Source: a virus. Taken from it: a DNA stretch of 35,404 nt. Each line of letters begins with the position of its first letter. Position 1 is the first letter of the stretch. The notes under the pieces were generated by a model that worked only from the letters and a program-made list of their open reading frames with translations, searched no databases and had not been told where the DNA came from. Shown in pieces: positions 1-7,884 of the stretch. A program made the position numbers and the translations under genes. Location of the stretch: positions 1 to 35,404 of IMG/VR virus record IMGVR_UViG_3300048929_000226; one strand, written 5' to 3'.

Positions 1-220
1 GCCCACCAACCGAATACGCGCCATTTGCATCGGTTGTGGCGCTCTTGTTAACCGGTCCGCTGACGGAAACGGAGGCACCGTCTGCACTTTTAACGACACC
101 AGAAAGGACAAACGTCGCAGTGTTGGTAGGCGACGAAATGCTGCTCCCATCGCCGCACGCAGCAAGAGAGAGAAAAATAGTGATGCAGATGAAGTTAAAT
201 AGACACCTAAAAAGCGGCAC
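1..220 (-). CDS. Putative lipoprotein with carboxypeptidase-regulatory-like fold (3' end outside window)
   Basis: Reading the minus strand from a GTG at 220 gives 73 open codons running off the window edge. The start is supported by a GGAGG about 6 bases upstream. The N-terminus is a lipoprotein signal peptide: basic start, hydrophobic stretch, then the lipobox LAAC with Cys at about residue 25, followed by a Gly/Ser linker. After it, residues about 40-73 read as a beta-rich segment (SGVVKSADGASVSVSG, then TTDANGAYSV), the pattern of carboxypeptidase-regulatory-like/SdrD-B surface domains. It is probably an outer-membrane or periplasmic lipoprotein of the host chromosome or of cargo DNA, convergent with nothing visible here and divergent from the terminase genes. 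The function beyond that is unknown and the C-terminus is not in view. Confidence 0.72.
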   Translation of the reverse strand, partial: MPLFRCLFNFICITIFLSLAACGDGSSISSPTNTATFVLSGVVKSADGASVSVSGPVNKSATTDANGAYSVGG

Positions 221-563
221 GATAGCCCTCCGTTTATCAATCCCCGATCCGTAAAGCGCAAGAAAGACAACGTGAAGACTGAAAGCTAGAAAATATTTTG
301 GTAGGCACTCTGAAATAAAACTGGAATGGAATCTACGTCATTGGATGCGAAGCCGTAAAGCCCTTGGAGAGGCATCTATGTGCGATACCGAACAAAGGAA
401 TAGCCATTGTCTGAATGAACTCGACAGTCGTTCCGAGGGGTCGCCCTGCCGTCTACTTCTTGTCCGATAACGGCGATTAGGTACTTCCTCGGACAGTCAA
501 ACGGCGGGTAATTGCGCGAGCGCGCTTTTCCCCTAGCTATGGCCTTCAAAAAGTCTTTGCACC
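221..563. other. Intergenic region before the terminase genes
   Basis: No confident gene is seen. It separates the divergent lipoprotein gene from the late phage genes and is less GC-rich than the phage block, so it is the likely place for late-operon transcription signals, but I cannot point to a convincing -35/-10 pair. A 30-codon ORF at 378-470 on the plus strand has a GGAGAGG about 6 bases before its ATG; it has no recognisable features and may be chance. A short GC hairpin followed by four T residues near 516-534 is too weak to call a terminator. Confidence 0.4.
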
Positions 564-1088
564 GTGGCTGACGGCATCTCCATAAGGGAATTCGCGCGCC
601 GTGAACGCGTCTCCGACACGCTGGTTCACCAGGCGCTCAAGCAGGGACGTCTCGCGAAGCAGCCGGACGGACGCATGGACCCGGCGCTGGTCGGCACGCG
701 CTGGCGCGCGAGCGCGATTGCCAGCGACGCCGCAAAGGAATCGGCCCACTCTCCTTTGCAGCCGGGCGGTGGTGCAAAGGGACTCGCCTATGGCGAGGCG
801 CTGCGCCTTAAAGAGAACTGGATGGCGCTGCTGCGCCGGCTCGAATACGAGCAGAAGTCAGGCGCGCTGGTCGAGCTGGCCGTCGCGAAAGGCGTCATGT
901 TCGAACTCTGCCGGGAGCAGCGCGACGCGTGGCTCTCCTGGCCCGCGAGGATCGCGCCGCATGTTGCGATGCAGTTCGGGATTGATGACGTGGACCGGCT
1001 CACCGACACACTGACCGCGCATGTCCACCAGCACCTTGCCGAACTCGGAGAGCCCGAAGCGGACTTCCACCCCACTCAAGGCGGATGA
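564..1088 (+). CDS. Phage terminase small subunit (Nu1-like)
   Basis: This 174-residue protein should recognise phage DNA ends and recruit the large terminase. The first 35 residues form a MerR/Nu1-like helix-turn-helix (ISIREFARRERVSDTLVHQAL), as expected of a DNA-binding small subunit. The middle (about 90-150) is helical and charged, suiting oligomerisation. The start is GTG and the family's HTH begins directly after it. The 3' end overlaps the large-subunit gene by 68 bases in another frame, the normal small-large terminase arrangement. The assignment comes from position plus the HTH rather than from a strongly conserved catalytic motif; the family is divergent. Confidence 0.78.
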   Translation: MADGISIREFARRERVSDTLVHQALKQGRLAKQPDGRMDPALVGTRWRASAIASDAAKESAHSPLQPGGGAKGLAYGEALRLKENWMALLRRLEYEQKSGALVELAVAKGVMFELCREQRDAWLSWPARIAPHVAMQFGIDDVDRLTDTLTAHVHQHLAELGEPEADFHPTQGG

Positions 1089-3183
1089 ACTTCGACGGGT
1101 CGGGCGTCAGGGCTGGGCACCGCCGCCGCGTCTGAGCGTACCGGCCTGGGCAGACCGTTATCGTCGGCTCGCGAAGGAAGCCGGGAGCATGTCAGGCCGC
1201 TGGTCAACAGCGACCGTCGAGGTGGCGCGCGGGCCGATGCTCGCAGTCACGGAGCCCGGCGTCCATGTCGTGACGGGCATGTTCAGCACGCAACTGCTCA
1301 AGACCTCGCTGATTGAGAACGTATTCGGGTTCTTCGCGCATCTCGACCCGTGTCCGATCCTCATGCTGCAACCGAAAGAGGACGCCGCCGAGCAGTTCAG
1401 CAAGGAGCGTGTAACGCCGATGGTGCGGGCCACGCCCGTACTGCGTGAACGGGTGGGCACGTCAAGGACGCGCAACGCCGATGAAACGATCCTGTTCAAG
1501 TCGTTCCCTGGTGGCTTCCTCGCACTTGCGGGCGCCGGGAGTCCCGATAACCTCGCGCGCCGCCCGGTACGGCTGGTGCTGGCTGACGAGATCGACAAGT
1601 ATCCCGTCACGCGGGAGGGTGACCCGATAGCGCTCGCGGAGGAACGCGTTGCGACCTTCGCCAACTGGCTATCGGTGCGGACCTGTTCGCCGACCGTGGC
1701 GGACGAGAGCCGTATTGAAACGAGCTATGGCGACTCTGACCAGCGCCGCGCGAGCGTTGCCTGTCCGCGCTGCGGTCATCGTCAGTTTCTCGACTTCTTC
1801 CGCCACGTCGAATGGGAGAAGCGCAAGGACGCGGGCGGCAACGTCGCGGAGCATTTCACCAGGACCGCACGCGTCTATTGCGAGTCGTGCGGCGCGGGCT
1901 GGTCGGAGGCCGAGCGGCTGAACGCATTGCAGACCGCGCGCTGGCACCAGACGCGCCCCTTCGAGTGCTGTGGCGCGCGGCATGTGCCGCTCGATGATTA
2001 CGCGCAGTTGTGGCGCGATGGTGCCGCGAACGGTGGCGCAAAGGACGGGGCCGACGACGACGCCATTGCAACGGTATGGGACTGGTGGACGTCCGACCGT
2101 CACGCGGTCTACCGGGCGAAGTGCCCGGTATGTGGTGCCTGGGGCGTCGATAACATGCACGCCGGTTTTCAGGCGTCCAAGCTCTATAGCCCGTGGACGC
2201 GGGACCGTCCCGCCGATATCGCCGCGCGCTGGATCGGCGCACAGGGCGACGAGGAACGCTTGCAGGCGTGGTGGAACACGCAGATGGGCGTTCCCTACCG
2301 GCCCAGCACGGGCCGCGCGCTGCGCGTTGATACGCTCGCCGCCCGCGGCGAAGTATGGGACGCAGCGGTGCCCGATGGCGTCGCGCTGCTCACCGTCGGC
2401 GCGGACGTGCAGGACTACCGCGTCGAACTGGAAACGGTCGGCTGGGGCCGCAATGAGGAAAGCTGGTCGGTGGACTACCACGTCATCGACGGCGAATTCT
2501 CCAGCGCCGAAACACAGGCGCAGGTGGACGCGTACCTGCGAACGATCTGGCAGCGCGCGGACGGCCGCCCGTTTGAAGTCATGGCGACATGCATCGACTC
2601 GGGCGGCCACCACACCCAGGCCGTATATGAATTCTGCAAGGCGCGCATTGGCCGCCGTATCTGGGCGATCAAGGGCGAGTCTGCGCGCAGTGGAGAACGC
2701 AATCCGGTGTGGCCGGCGAAGCGTCCTACCTCGCGCACCAAAAAGACTTACCGTCCGGTGATTCTCGGCGTGAATGCCGCGAAGGACACGATCCGCCAGC
2801 GGCTGCTCATGGAGGGTTCCGGCGCCGGGTACATGCACTTTCCGGCGGACCGGGATATCGGCTATTACGCGCAACTTACCGCCGAGCGCATCGTCGTGAA
2901 GGAGTCCGGCGGGCGTCGCTATCGCGTGTGGGAACTGCCAGCGGGCCGGGCGAACGAAGCGCTCGACTGTCGCGTGTACGCGTATGGCGCGCTGTGCGGG
3001 CTGCTGCACTTCGGCTTGCAGCTTAACCGCCGTGCCGAAGCGGTCAACGCGTCAGCGGGGCCGCCGGTCGTGCCTGCCGCGCCTGCCGTGGGCGTGCCCG
3101 CAGCGTCCGCAGGAACGTCACCGGACATTCCACCGAGGCCGCCGCCGTCCGCGCGCCGGTCACTGGTTCACCGTCTCGCCTGA
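1021..3183 (+). CDS. Phage terminase large subunit (lambda GpA family)
   Basis: 720 residues, a little longer than lambda gpA. It would pump DNA into the prohead with its N-terminal ATPase and cut it with its C-terminal nuclease. The visible ATPase features are a non-canonical Walker A-like stretch around residues 88-95 (STQLLKTS, typical of GpA proteins that lack a textbook P-loop) and a Walker B, VLADEID, at about 186-192. Cysteine pairs at about 248 (CPRC), 287 (CESC) and 371 (CPVC) suggest zinc-binding insertions, also seen in this family. The acidic segment VGADVQDYRVE near 458 fits the start of the RNase H-like nuclease. The C-terminal 50 residues are Pro/Ala-rich. The start overlaps the small-subunit gene. 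Confidence 0.95.
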   Translation: MSTSTLPNSESPKRTSTPLKADELRRVGRQGWAPPPRLSVPAWADRYRRLAKEAGSMSGRWSTATVEVARGPMLAVTEPGVHVVTGMFSTQLLKTSLIENVFGFFAHLDPCPILMLQPKEDAAEQFSKERVTPMVRATPVLRERVGTSRTRNADETILFKSFPGGFLALAGAGSPDNLARRPVRLVLADEIDKYPVTREGDPIALAEERVATFANWLSVRTCSPTVADESRIETSYGDSDQRRASVACPRCGHRQFLDFFRHVEWEKRKDAGGNVAEHFTRTARVYCESCGAGWSEAERLNALQTARWHQTRPFECCGARHVPLDDYAQLWRDGAANGGAKDGADDDAIATVWDWWTSDRHAVYRAKCPVCGAWGVDNMHAGFQASKLYSPWTRDRPADIAARWIGAQGDEERLQAWWNTQMGVPYRPSTGRALRVDTLAARGEVWDAAVPDGVALLTVGADVQDYRVELETVGWGRNEESWSVDYHVIDGEFSSAETQAQVDAYLRTIWQRADGRPFEVMATCIDSGGHHTQAVYEFCKARIGRRIWAIKGESARSGERNPVWPAKRPTSRTKKTYRPVILGVNAAKDTIRQRLLMEGSGAGYMHFPADRDIGYYAQLTAERIVVKESGGRRYRVWELPAGRANEALDCRVYAYGALCGLLHFGLQLNRRAEAVNASAGPPVVPAAPAVGVPAASAGTSPDIPPRPPPSARRSLVHRLA

Positions 3184-3192
3184 GAGGCACCC

Positions 3193-3396
3193 ATGCTCAC
3201 GCAAACCCGTCACGCTCATGTCGTATTCGAACACGACGACGCATTCCGGGGCGAGGTCCGCATCGTCAGGGGTGACACCTGCGTGACGGTATCGGTCGAA
3301 TCATTGCGCGCCTTCGTTGCGGAGAGCGTGCGTTACGAACTCGCCGCCCATATCGCGCGCATGAAACCCGCCGACCTGTTGCGCCGACTTGCCTGA
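3193..3396 (+). CDS. Small phage protein of unknown function
   Basis: 67 residues, starting ten bases after the terminase stop with GAGAGG upstream of ATG. It has a beta-rich first half (HVVFEHDDAFRGEVRIVRG) and an amphipathic helical C-terminus ending in PADLLRRLA. I do not recognise a family. Its place between large terminase and the gpW-like joiner, tight spacing and phage-like codon use make it a real member of the head operon, perhaps an accessory packaging or head-completion factor, but that is inference from position only. Confidence 0.6.
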   Translation: MLTQTRHAHVVFEHDDAFRGEVRIVRGDTCVTVSVESLRAFVAESVRYELAAHIARMKPADLLRRLA

Positions 3397-3428
3397 TCGC
3401 ATGATTGCCTGATTGCCGGAACGTCGCC

Positions 3429-3707
3429 ATGCCCTGCAACTGCCACACGACCAGCATTCTTGACGGCGTGTCGCTTGCCGCGCTTCAGGCGCAACTCGCG
3501 AGCATGCAGCGGGCGTATCTCGCGCTGGTCTCCGGGGGCAAGGTACAGAGCGCGTCCTACTCACAGGCAGACGGTAGCCGCTCGGTGTCCTACACGCAGG
3601 CGAATCTCGCCGATCTGGTGCAGGCCATCATTGGCGTACAGACGCAGATTGACGCGCTGAACGGTATCTGCCGCAATCGCCGTCCGCCGGTCGCGCCGTT
3701 CTTCTGA
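3429..3707 (+). CDS. gpW-like head-to-tail joining protein
   Basis: 92 residues from the ATG at 3429; an in-frame TTG at 3405 would add eight residues but has no better ribosome site. In lambda, gpW closes the filled head and makes the platform for FII and the tail. The sequence has the family layout: an N-terminal helix (LAALQAQLASMQRAYLAL), a short beta-hairpin (VQSASYSQADGSRSVSYT) and a second helix (ANLADLVQAIIGVQTQID). It is longer than lambda gpW (68 residues) because of a Cys/His-containing N-terminus and a basic C-terminal tail. The position directly before the portal gene is exactly that of W in lambda. Confidence 0.88.
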   Translation: MPCNCHTTSILDGVSLAALQAQLASMQRAYLALVSGGKVQSASYSQADGSRSVSYTQANLADLVQAIIGVQTQIDALNGICRNRRPPVAPFF

Positions 3708-3730
3708 TGCGCTGACCGGCTGGAATCGTC

Positions 3731-5437
3731 ATGGGCCTGATCGTCGACGAGAGCGGTGCGCCGCTCGCTGGGTCCAGTGTCGTGCCCGCAAGACGCGCGG
3801 GCATGCGCGCCGATGCTGGCGCACCGGGTGGACCTGCCGGGCTGCTGCCGGGCTCGGCGTCGCTCGGTCTCGCGCCGTACCAGTTCCCGTATGAAGCGTC
3901 GAGCTGGATGACCCAGGAGATGGGCAACTGGCTGCCGTGGATACGGTCGCCGGATTCGGAAATCAACCTGTTCCGCGACCGGATGGTCGCACGCTCGCGC
4001 GACCTCTCGCGCAATGACGGGTGGGTCAGCGGTGGCGTCAATCGTATTCTTGACAACACGATTGGCACGCACCTTCAACTCTCGGCGAACCCGGATTACC
4101 GGGCACTCTCACTGCGCAGCGGCGTGACCGCGTTCGACGCGGACTGGGCGGACGAATTCCGCCGCACTGCCGAAGCACTCTGGCGCGGTTATGCGGACAA
4201 CGCGGGCCGCTACAACGACGTCTGCCGGCAACTCACCACCGGCCAGCAGTTTCGCCTCGCGATGCGTCACAAGCTGATCGACGGCGAAGCGCTCGCGCTG
4301 ATCTACTGGATGCCCGAGCGCACCGGCTACGGTGAAGCCGATTACGCGACGGCGCTGCTGCTGGTCGATCCTGACCGGCTCAGTAATCCGTACGAGATGA
4401 TCGACTCGCGCTATATGCGTGGCGGGGTCGAGATAGACGACAACGGCGTGCCGCTTGCGTACCACATTCGCGAGGCGGAACAGAACGACTGGTATCTCGC
4501 TGTCGAGGCCAACACCTGGGAGCGCGTCGAGCGCTACGACGAGGACGGCTGGCCGCGCGTCATTCACGACTACGACCGCGACCGTGCGGGCCAGCACCGG
4601 GGTATCGGCGTATTCACGCCGGTTCTTGCGCACGCGCGCATGCTCGCGCGGTACTACGGTGTCGAACTCCAGGCCGCAGCCATCGCGGCGATCTTCGGCA
4701 CCTACGTCACGAGTCCCTATGACCCGGCGCTGGTGCAGGATGCACTCGGCGCGGGCGAAGGCGAAGAACTGCCGCTCTACCAGACGTTGCGCGCGCAGTG
4801 GGCCAACGAGCGGCCAGCGTATCTGAACGGCGCGCGTATCCCGACGCTCGCGCCGGGTGAAAAGCTCGACAGCGTATCGGCCACTCACCCGCATAGCAAC
4901 TTCGAGAGTTTCGCGCATGAGATGCAGCGCGCGATTGCGGCAGCGCTGGGCCTGAGTGCCGAACAGATTACCCAGGACTGGAGCCGGACGAATTACTCCA
5001 GCGCGCGCGCGGCGCTGCTCGAAGCGTGGAAAACGCTGGTGCGGCGGCGCGATGAATTCTGCCTGAACTTCGCGTCACCCTTTTACGGGGCGTGGCTATG
5101 GGAAGCGATGGACCGCAACGAACTGCCACTGCCAGCCCGTGCGCCGCGCTTCATTGAGGCACGCTCGGCGTATGCGCGCTGCTCATGGATGGGTGTGGCC
5201 CGTGGCTGGATCGATCCGACCAAGGAGCGGGCTGGCGCGGTCATGGGCATGGATGCCGCACTCTCGACGCTCAAGCGCGAATGCGCGGAACAGGGGCAGG
5301 ACTACGAGGAAGTGCTCCACCAGCGCGCGATGGAAATAAAGCTCATGAAGGAACTGGGCCTGCAACCGCCGGACTGGGCGGGCGAAGTCGCCGCCGCCGA
5401 GGCTGCCGCGCCGCCAGAAGTGCCGTTGCCGCGCTAA
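3731..5437 (+). CDS. Phage portal protein (lambda gpB family)
   Basis: 568 residues, near the length of lambda gpB (533). It would form the dodecameric ring at one head vertex through which DNA passes and to which the tail is joined. Recognisable family segments are the region after residue 70 (RDRMVARSRDLSRNDGWVSG), the GQQFRLAMRHKLIDGEAL segment near 165, and ITQDWSRTNYSSARAALLEAW near 415, all characteristic of lambda-type portals. The first 50 residues are Gly/Ala/Pro-rich and probably flexible. The C-terminal 40 residues are helical and acidic. The gene lies 23 bases after gpW and 12 bases before the protease gene. Confidence 0.95.
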   Translation: MGLIVDESGAPLAGSSVVPARRAGMRADAGAPGGPAGLLPGSASLGLAPYQFPYEASSWMTQEMGNWLPWIRSPDSEINLFRDRMVARSRDLSRNDGWVSGGVNRILDNTIGTHLQLSANPDYRALSLRSGVTAFDADWADEFRRTAEALWRGYADNAGRYNDVCRQLTTGQQFRLAMRHKLIDGEALALIYWMPERTGYGEADYATALLLVDPDRLSNPYEMIDSRYMRGGVEIDDNGVPLAYHIREAEQNDWYLAVEANTWERVERYDEDGWPRVIHDYDRDRAGQHRGIGVFTPVLAHARMLARYYGVELQAAAIAAIFGTYVTSPYDPALVQDALGAGEGEELPLYQTLRAQWANERPAYLNGARIPTLAPGEKLDSVSATHPHSNFESFAHEMQRAIAAALGLSAEQITQDWSRTNYSSARAALLEAWKTLVRRRDEFCLNFASPFYGAWLWEAMDRNELPLPARAPRFIEARSAYARCSWMGVARGWIDPTKERAGAVMGMDAALSTLKRECAEQGQDYEEVLHQRAMEIKLMKELGLQPPDWAGEVAAAEAAAPPEVPLPR

Positions 5438-5449
5438 CCGCGCTCCGTC

Positions 5450-6319
5450 ATGAGACCGGACTATCCGCACCTTGCCACGCGGCTCTTTAACACGCCGCTC
5501 GCGATTGCACCGGGCAAGGTCGAGATCATCATGGCCGCGCTCGCTGACCGTTTCGGCCTCGCGCGTCTGTTCCGGCCAGACGGTGAAGTCCTCGCATTCG
5601 ACGGCGAATTCGATGCGGGCGAGCCTGCCGACGAGCGGGCGTACGAAGTTCTCCAGGGCGTCGCGATCATTCCCGTACAGGGAACGCTGGTGCAGAAGCT
5701 CGGCACGCTCCACCCGTACTCGGGCATGACCGGCTATGACGGTATCCGCGCGAATGTGAGCGCGGCTCTCGCGGACCCTGGCGTGCGCGCGATCGTGCTC
5801 GATATTGACAGCCCAGGCGGCGAGGTCGCGGGCTGCTTCGACCTCGCCGATGCGCTGTATGCCGCGCGTCGTATCAAGCCAGTGTGGGCGATTCTCACCG
5901 AGCGCGCGTACTCGGCGGCGTATGCGCTCGCGTCAGCCTGCGGACGGGTCATCGTGCCGCGCACGGGTGGCACCGGAAGTATCGGCGTCATCGTCGCGCA
6001 TGTGGATTTTTCGAGGGCGCTGACCGACGCCGGTATCGCCGTCACGCTGATTACCTACGGCGCGCGGAAGTCGGACGGGCATGAATGCCTGCCGCTCTCC
6101 GACGCAGCCTATGCGCGCATTCAGGCCGATGTAAATACGGTGGGTGACCTGTTCGTCGGCACGGTCGCGCGCAATCGCGGCCTGTCCGTTGCACAGGTAC
6201 GGGACACGCAGGCCGATACGTTTCTCGGCGCGGCCGGTGTCGAGGCGGGGCTGGCCGACGCGGTCATGGCACCGGATGAAGCGCTCGGCGCGCTACTCGC
6301 AATCCTTGAGCCGCAGTAA
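5450..6319 (+). CDS. Head maturation protease, S49 family (lambda gpC-like)
   Basis: 289 residues with the SppA/ClpP fold of peptidase S49, used by lambda-type phages to process portal and scaffold during head assembly. Core elements in order: VIPVQGTLVQK (about 74-85), VLDIDSPGGEVAG (about 120), the nucleophile segment AYSAAYALAS with Ser155, GTGSIGVIVAHVDF (about 178), and the general base in GARKSDG, Lys207. The Ser-Lys spacing of 52 residues is as expected for this family. It lacks the long C-terminal scaffold-containing extension of lambda gpC, so the scaffold function may lie in the next gene. Confidence 0.93.
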   Translation: MRPDYPHLATRLFNTPLAIAPGKVEIIMAALADRFGLARLFRPDGEVLAFDGEFDAGEPADERAYEVLQGVAIIPVQGTLVQKLGTLHPYSGMTGYDGIRANVSAALADPGVRAIVLDIDSPGGEVAGCFDLADALYAARRIKPVWAILTERAYSAAYALASACGRVIVPRTGGTGSIGVIVAHVDFSRALTDAGIAVTLITYGARKSDGHECLPLSDAAYARIQADVNTVGDLFVGTVARNRGLSVAQVRDTQADTFLGAAGVEAGLADAVMAPDEALGALLAILEPQ

Positions 6320-6338
6320 CACATGGTGGGGGTATGAA

Positions 6339-7055
6339 ATGGGACGGACACTGACAGCGATGGCGAAGGCGCTTTCCTTCACGCACCTGTCCGCGGCTGG
6401 CGCGCGACCGCGTGCGGCCGACGACGAAGACAGCCGCTCGGGTCGCGCGCAACGCGCTGCGGACGACGACCAGCGCGACCCCGACGACGACAAGGACAAG
6501 GACAAGCAGGGTCAGCGCGCCGGGGACGGCAGCAACGACGGGCGCGACCAGGGGGCGGACGACAGCAACCCCGACAAGGACGACAAGGACGATAAGGGCG
6601 ACGACACGGGCAAGGACGACGACAGCGGCAAGGGCAAGCGCGGTCGCAAGGCCAAACGTGCGCGCGCCCAGGACGATGAAGGCGACGAGGACGACAAGGA
6701 CGACGACGACCGGCAGGCCGAGGATGACGACGACGAAACGGAGATGCGCGGCCAGTCCGTGGCCGCCGCCGCGCGTCGCCGCGAGCAGGCACGCTGCGCG
6801 ACCATCTTCGCGTCGAAAGCCGCCGCCCACAATCCGACGCTCGCCGCCAATCTCGCCTTTAAAACCCGCCTGCCACGCGCAGAGGCGGTTGCCATGCTTG
6901 AAGCGTCGCCACCAGCGGCGGGCAGTTTTCCGGCTGAGCGCGCCGCGCGCAATCCCCGCGTCGGTCCGGGCAACAGCGCGCAACTGAACTCCCGGCAGGC
7001 CATCGCCGCGTCGTGGGACCACGCCTTCGCAAAGGTCAATCCACGGGCGCGCTGA
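6339..7055 (+). CDS. Highly charged Asp/Lys-rich head-region protein, possible scaffold
   Basis: 238 residues from the ATG at 6339, chosen because a run of G residues lies 6 bases upstream and because upstream codons overlap the protease gene. Residues about 25-130 are low-complexity, dominated by Asp, Lys, Glu and Gly (DDDKDKDKQG, DDKDDKGDD, DEDDKDDDD). The last 100 residues are ordinary, with a helical, arginine-containing part (AAAARRREQARC) and a tail containing LNSRQAIAASWDHAF. I do not recognise a named family. Its position between head protease and decoration gene is where scaffold sequences sit in lambda-like modules, so a scaffold or prohead-core role is plausible but inferred. Confidence 0.7.
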   Translation: MGRTLTAMAKALSFTHLSAAGARPRAADDEDSRSGRAQRAADDDQRDPDDDKDKDKQGQRAGDGSNDGRDQGADDSNPDKDDKDDKGDDTGKDDDSGKGKRGRKAKRARAQDDEGDEDDKDDDDRQAEDDDDETEMRGQSVAAAARRREQARCATIFASKAAAHNPTLAANLAFKTRLPRAEAVAMLEASPPAAGSFPAERAARNPRVGPGNSAQLNSRQAIAASWDHAFAKVNPRAR

Positions 7056-7083
7056 TCGCGTCCGCATCTCCTGGGGGTACGAA

Positions 7084-7761
7084 ATGGGCCAACCTACTGT
7101 TCCGCCGCTGGTCGAGCAATGGCACGACGGCGGCTTCCTCGTCTCTGAGGCCAACGGGCACCAGTCACGCGACACGATCACCCTCGCGGCAGGCACGCCC
7201 GTACTTGCCGGGACCGTGCTGGGCAAGATCACCGTGGCCGGTAGTGGCGACGCCTCAATCGTCAGCGCAGGCACCGCCACCACACCGAACAAGGGCAACG
7301 GCACATTGAATGCCGGTGCGCCGCAGCCCGGCGTAACGTCTGCCGGAATCTATACCTGCACGCTCACCGGCCCCAATACGTTTGACCTCGCCGGGCCGGG
7401 CGGGCTGCTCGACCACGGGCAGGCAGTCGGCGCCCAGGTCAGCGCGGACGGCATGCCGCTGAAAATCACCGCTGGCAGTACGCCCTTTGTTGCGGGTGAC
7501 GTCTTCACGGTCACGGTACTCCTGCCCGCTGACGTGGGCGCATGGCGCGTGTGGAATCCCGCCGCCGCCGATGGCTCGAACGTCGCGGCGGGCATCCTGT
7601 TCGGCTCTCGCGACGCGACCCGCTCGCCATGTAACGCGGTGGCGATCACGCGCGCCGCCGAAGTCAACGGGAGTGAACTGATCTGGTCGCCGCAGGCAGC
7701 GCCTGCCGATATCACCGCAGCGACCGCTCAACTCCAGGCGCTGGGCGTACTGATCCGGTAG
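7084..7761 (+). CDS. Head decoration protein (lambda gpD-like), enlarged
   Basis: 225 residues. The N-terminal part carries the HDPD pattern: VSEANGHQSRDTITLAAG, then VLAGTVLGKIT, and the C-terminal part resumes with WNPAAADGSNVAAGILF followed by AVAITRAAEVNG. gpD trimers plug and stabilise the expanded capsid. Lambda gpD has 110 residues; here an insert of about 100 residues (about 60-155) separates the two halves and is Gly/Thr-rich beta sequence (YTCTLTGPNTFDL, TPFVAGDVFTVTV). Such inserts are known in relatives and would project from the capsid surface. The ribosome site GGGGG lies 6-7 bases before ATG. Confidence 0.9.
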   Translation: MGQPTVPPLVEQWHDGGFLVSEANGHQSRDTITLAAGTPVLAGTVLGKITVAGSGDASIVSAGTATTPNKGNGTLNAGAPQPGVTSAGIYTCTLTGPNTFDLAGPGGLLDHGQAVGAQVSADGMPLKITAGSTPFVAGDVFTVTVLLPADVGAWRVWNPAAADGSNVAAGILFGSRDATRSPCNAVAITRAAEVNGSELIWSPQAAPADITAATAQLQALGVLIR

Positions 7762-7831
7762 TTCCAGGCGGACCACGCGCGCCGCCTTCTTCAACTCTCA
7801 CAGCGTTTCTCTTTCCCTCTCCTTCAGGGCT

Positions 7832-7867
7832 GGGCCGCTCCGGTATGCACCGGGCGGCCCTTTTTTT
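7832..7867 (+). terminator. Rho-independent terminator between decoration and capsid genes
   Basis: A strong GC stem (GGGCCGC-T-CCGG pairing with CCGG-GCGGCCC, one bulged T) with the 6-base loop TATGCA is followed directly by seven T residues. It lies in the 123-base gap between the gpD-like and major capsid genes. As capsid protein must be made in large amounts, it may act as a partial terminator or RNA-processing/stability hairpin that shapes relative expression rather than as an operon end. Confidence 0.85.
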
Positions 7868-7884
7868 ATCGCGGGAGCACGACC

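Noticed and set aside
1669-3009. 446-codon minus-strand ORF
   Set aside because: Antisense shadow of the large terminase gene, composition-driven.
6264-7304. 346-codon minus-strand ORF with very hydrophobic Val/Leu-rich middle
   Set aside because: The apparent membrane segments are the antisense reading of the Asp/Lys-rich repeat of the head-region gene.
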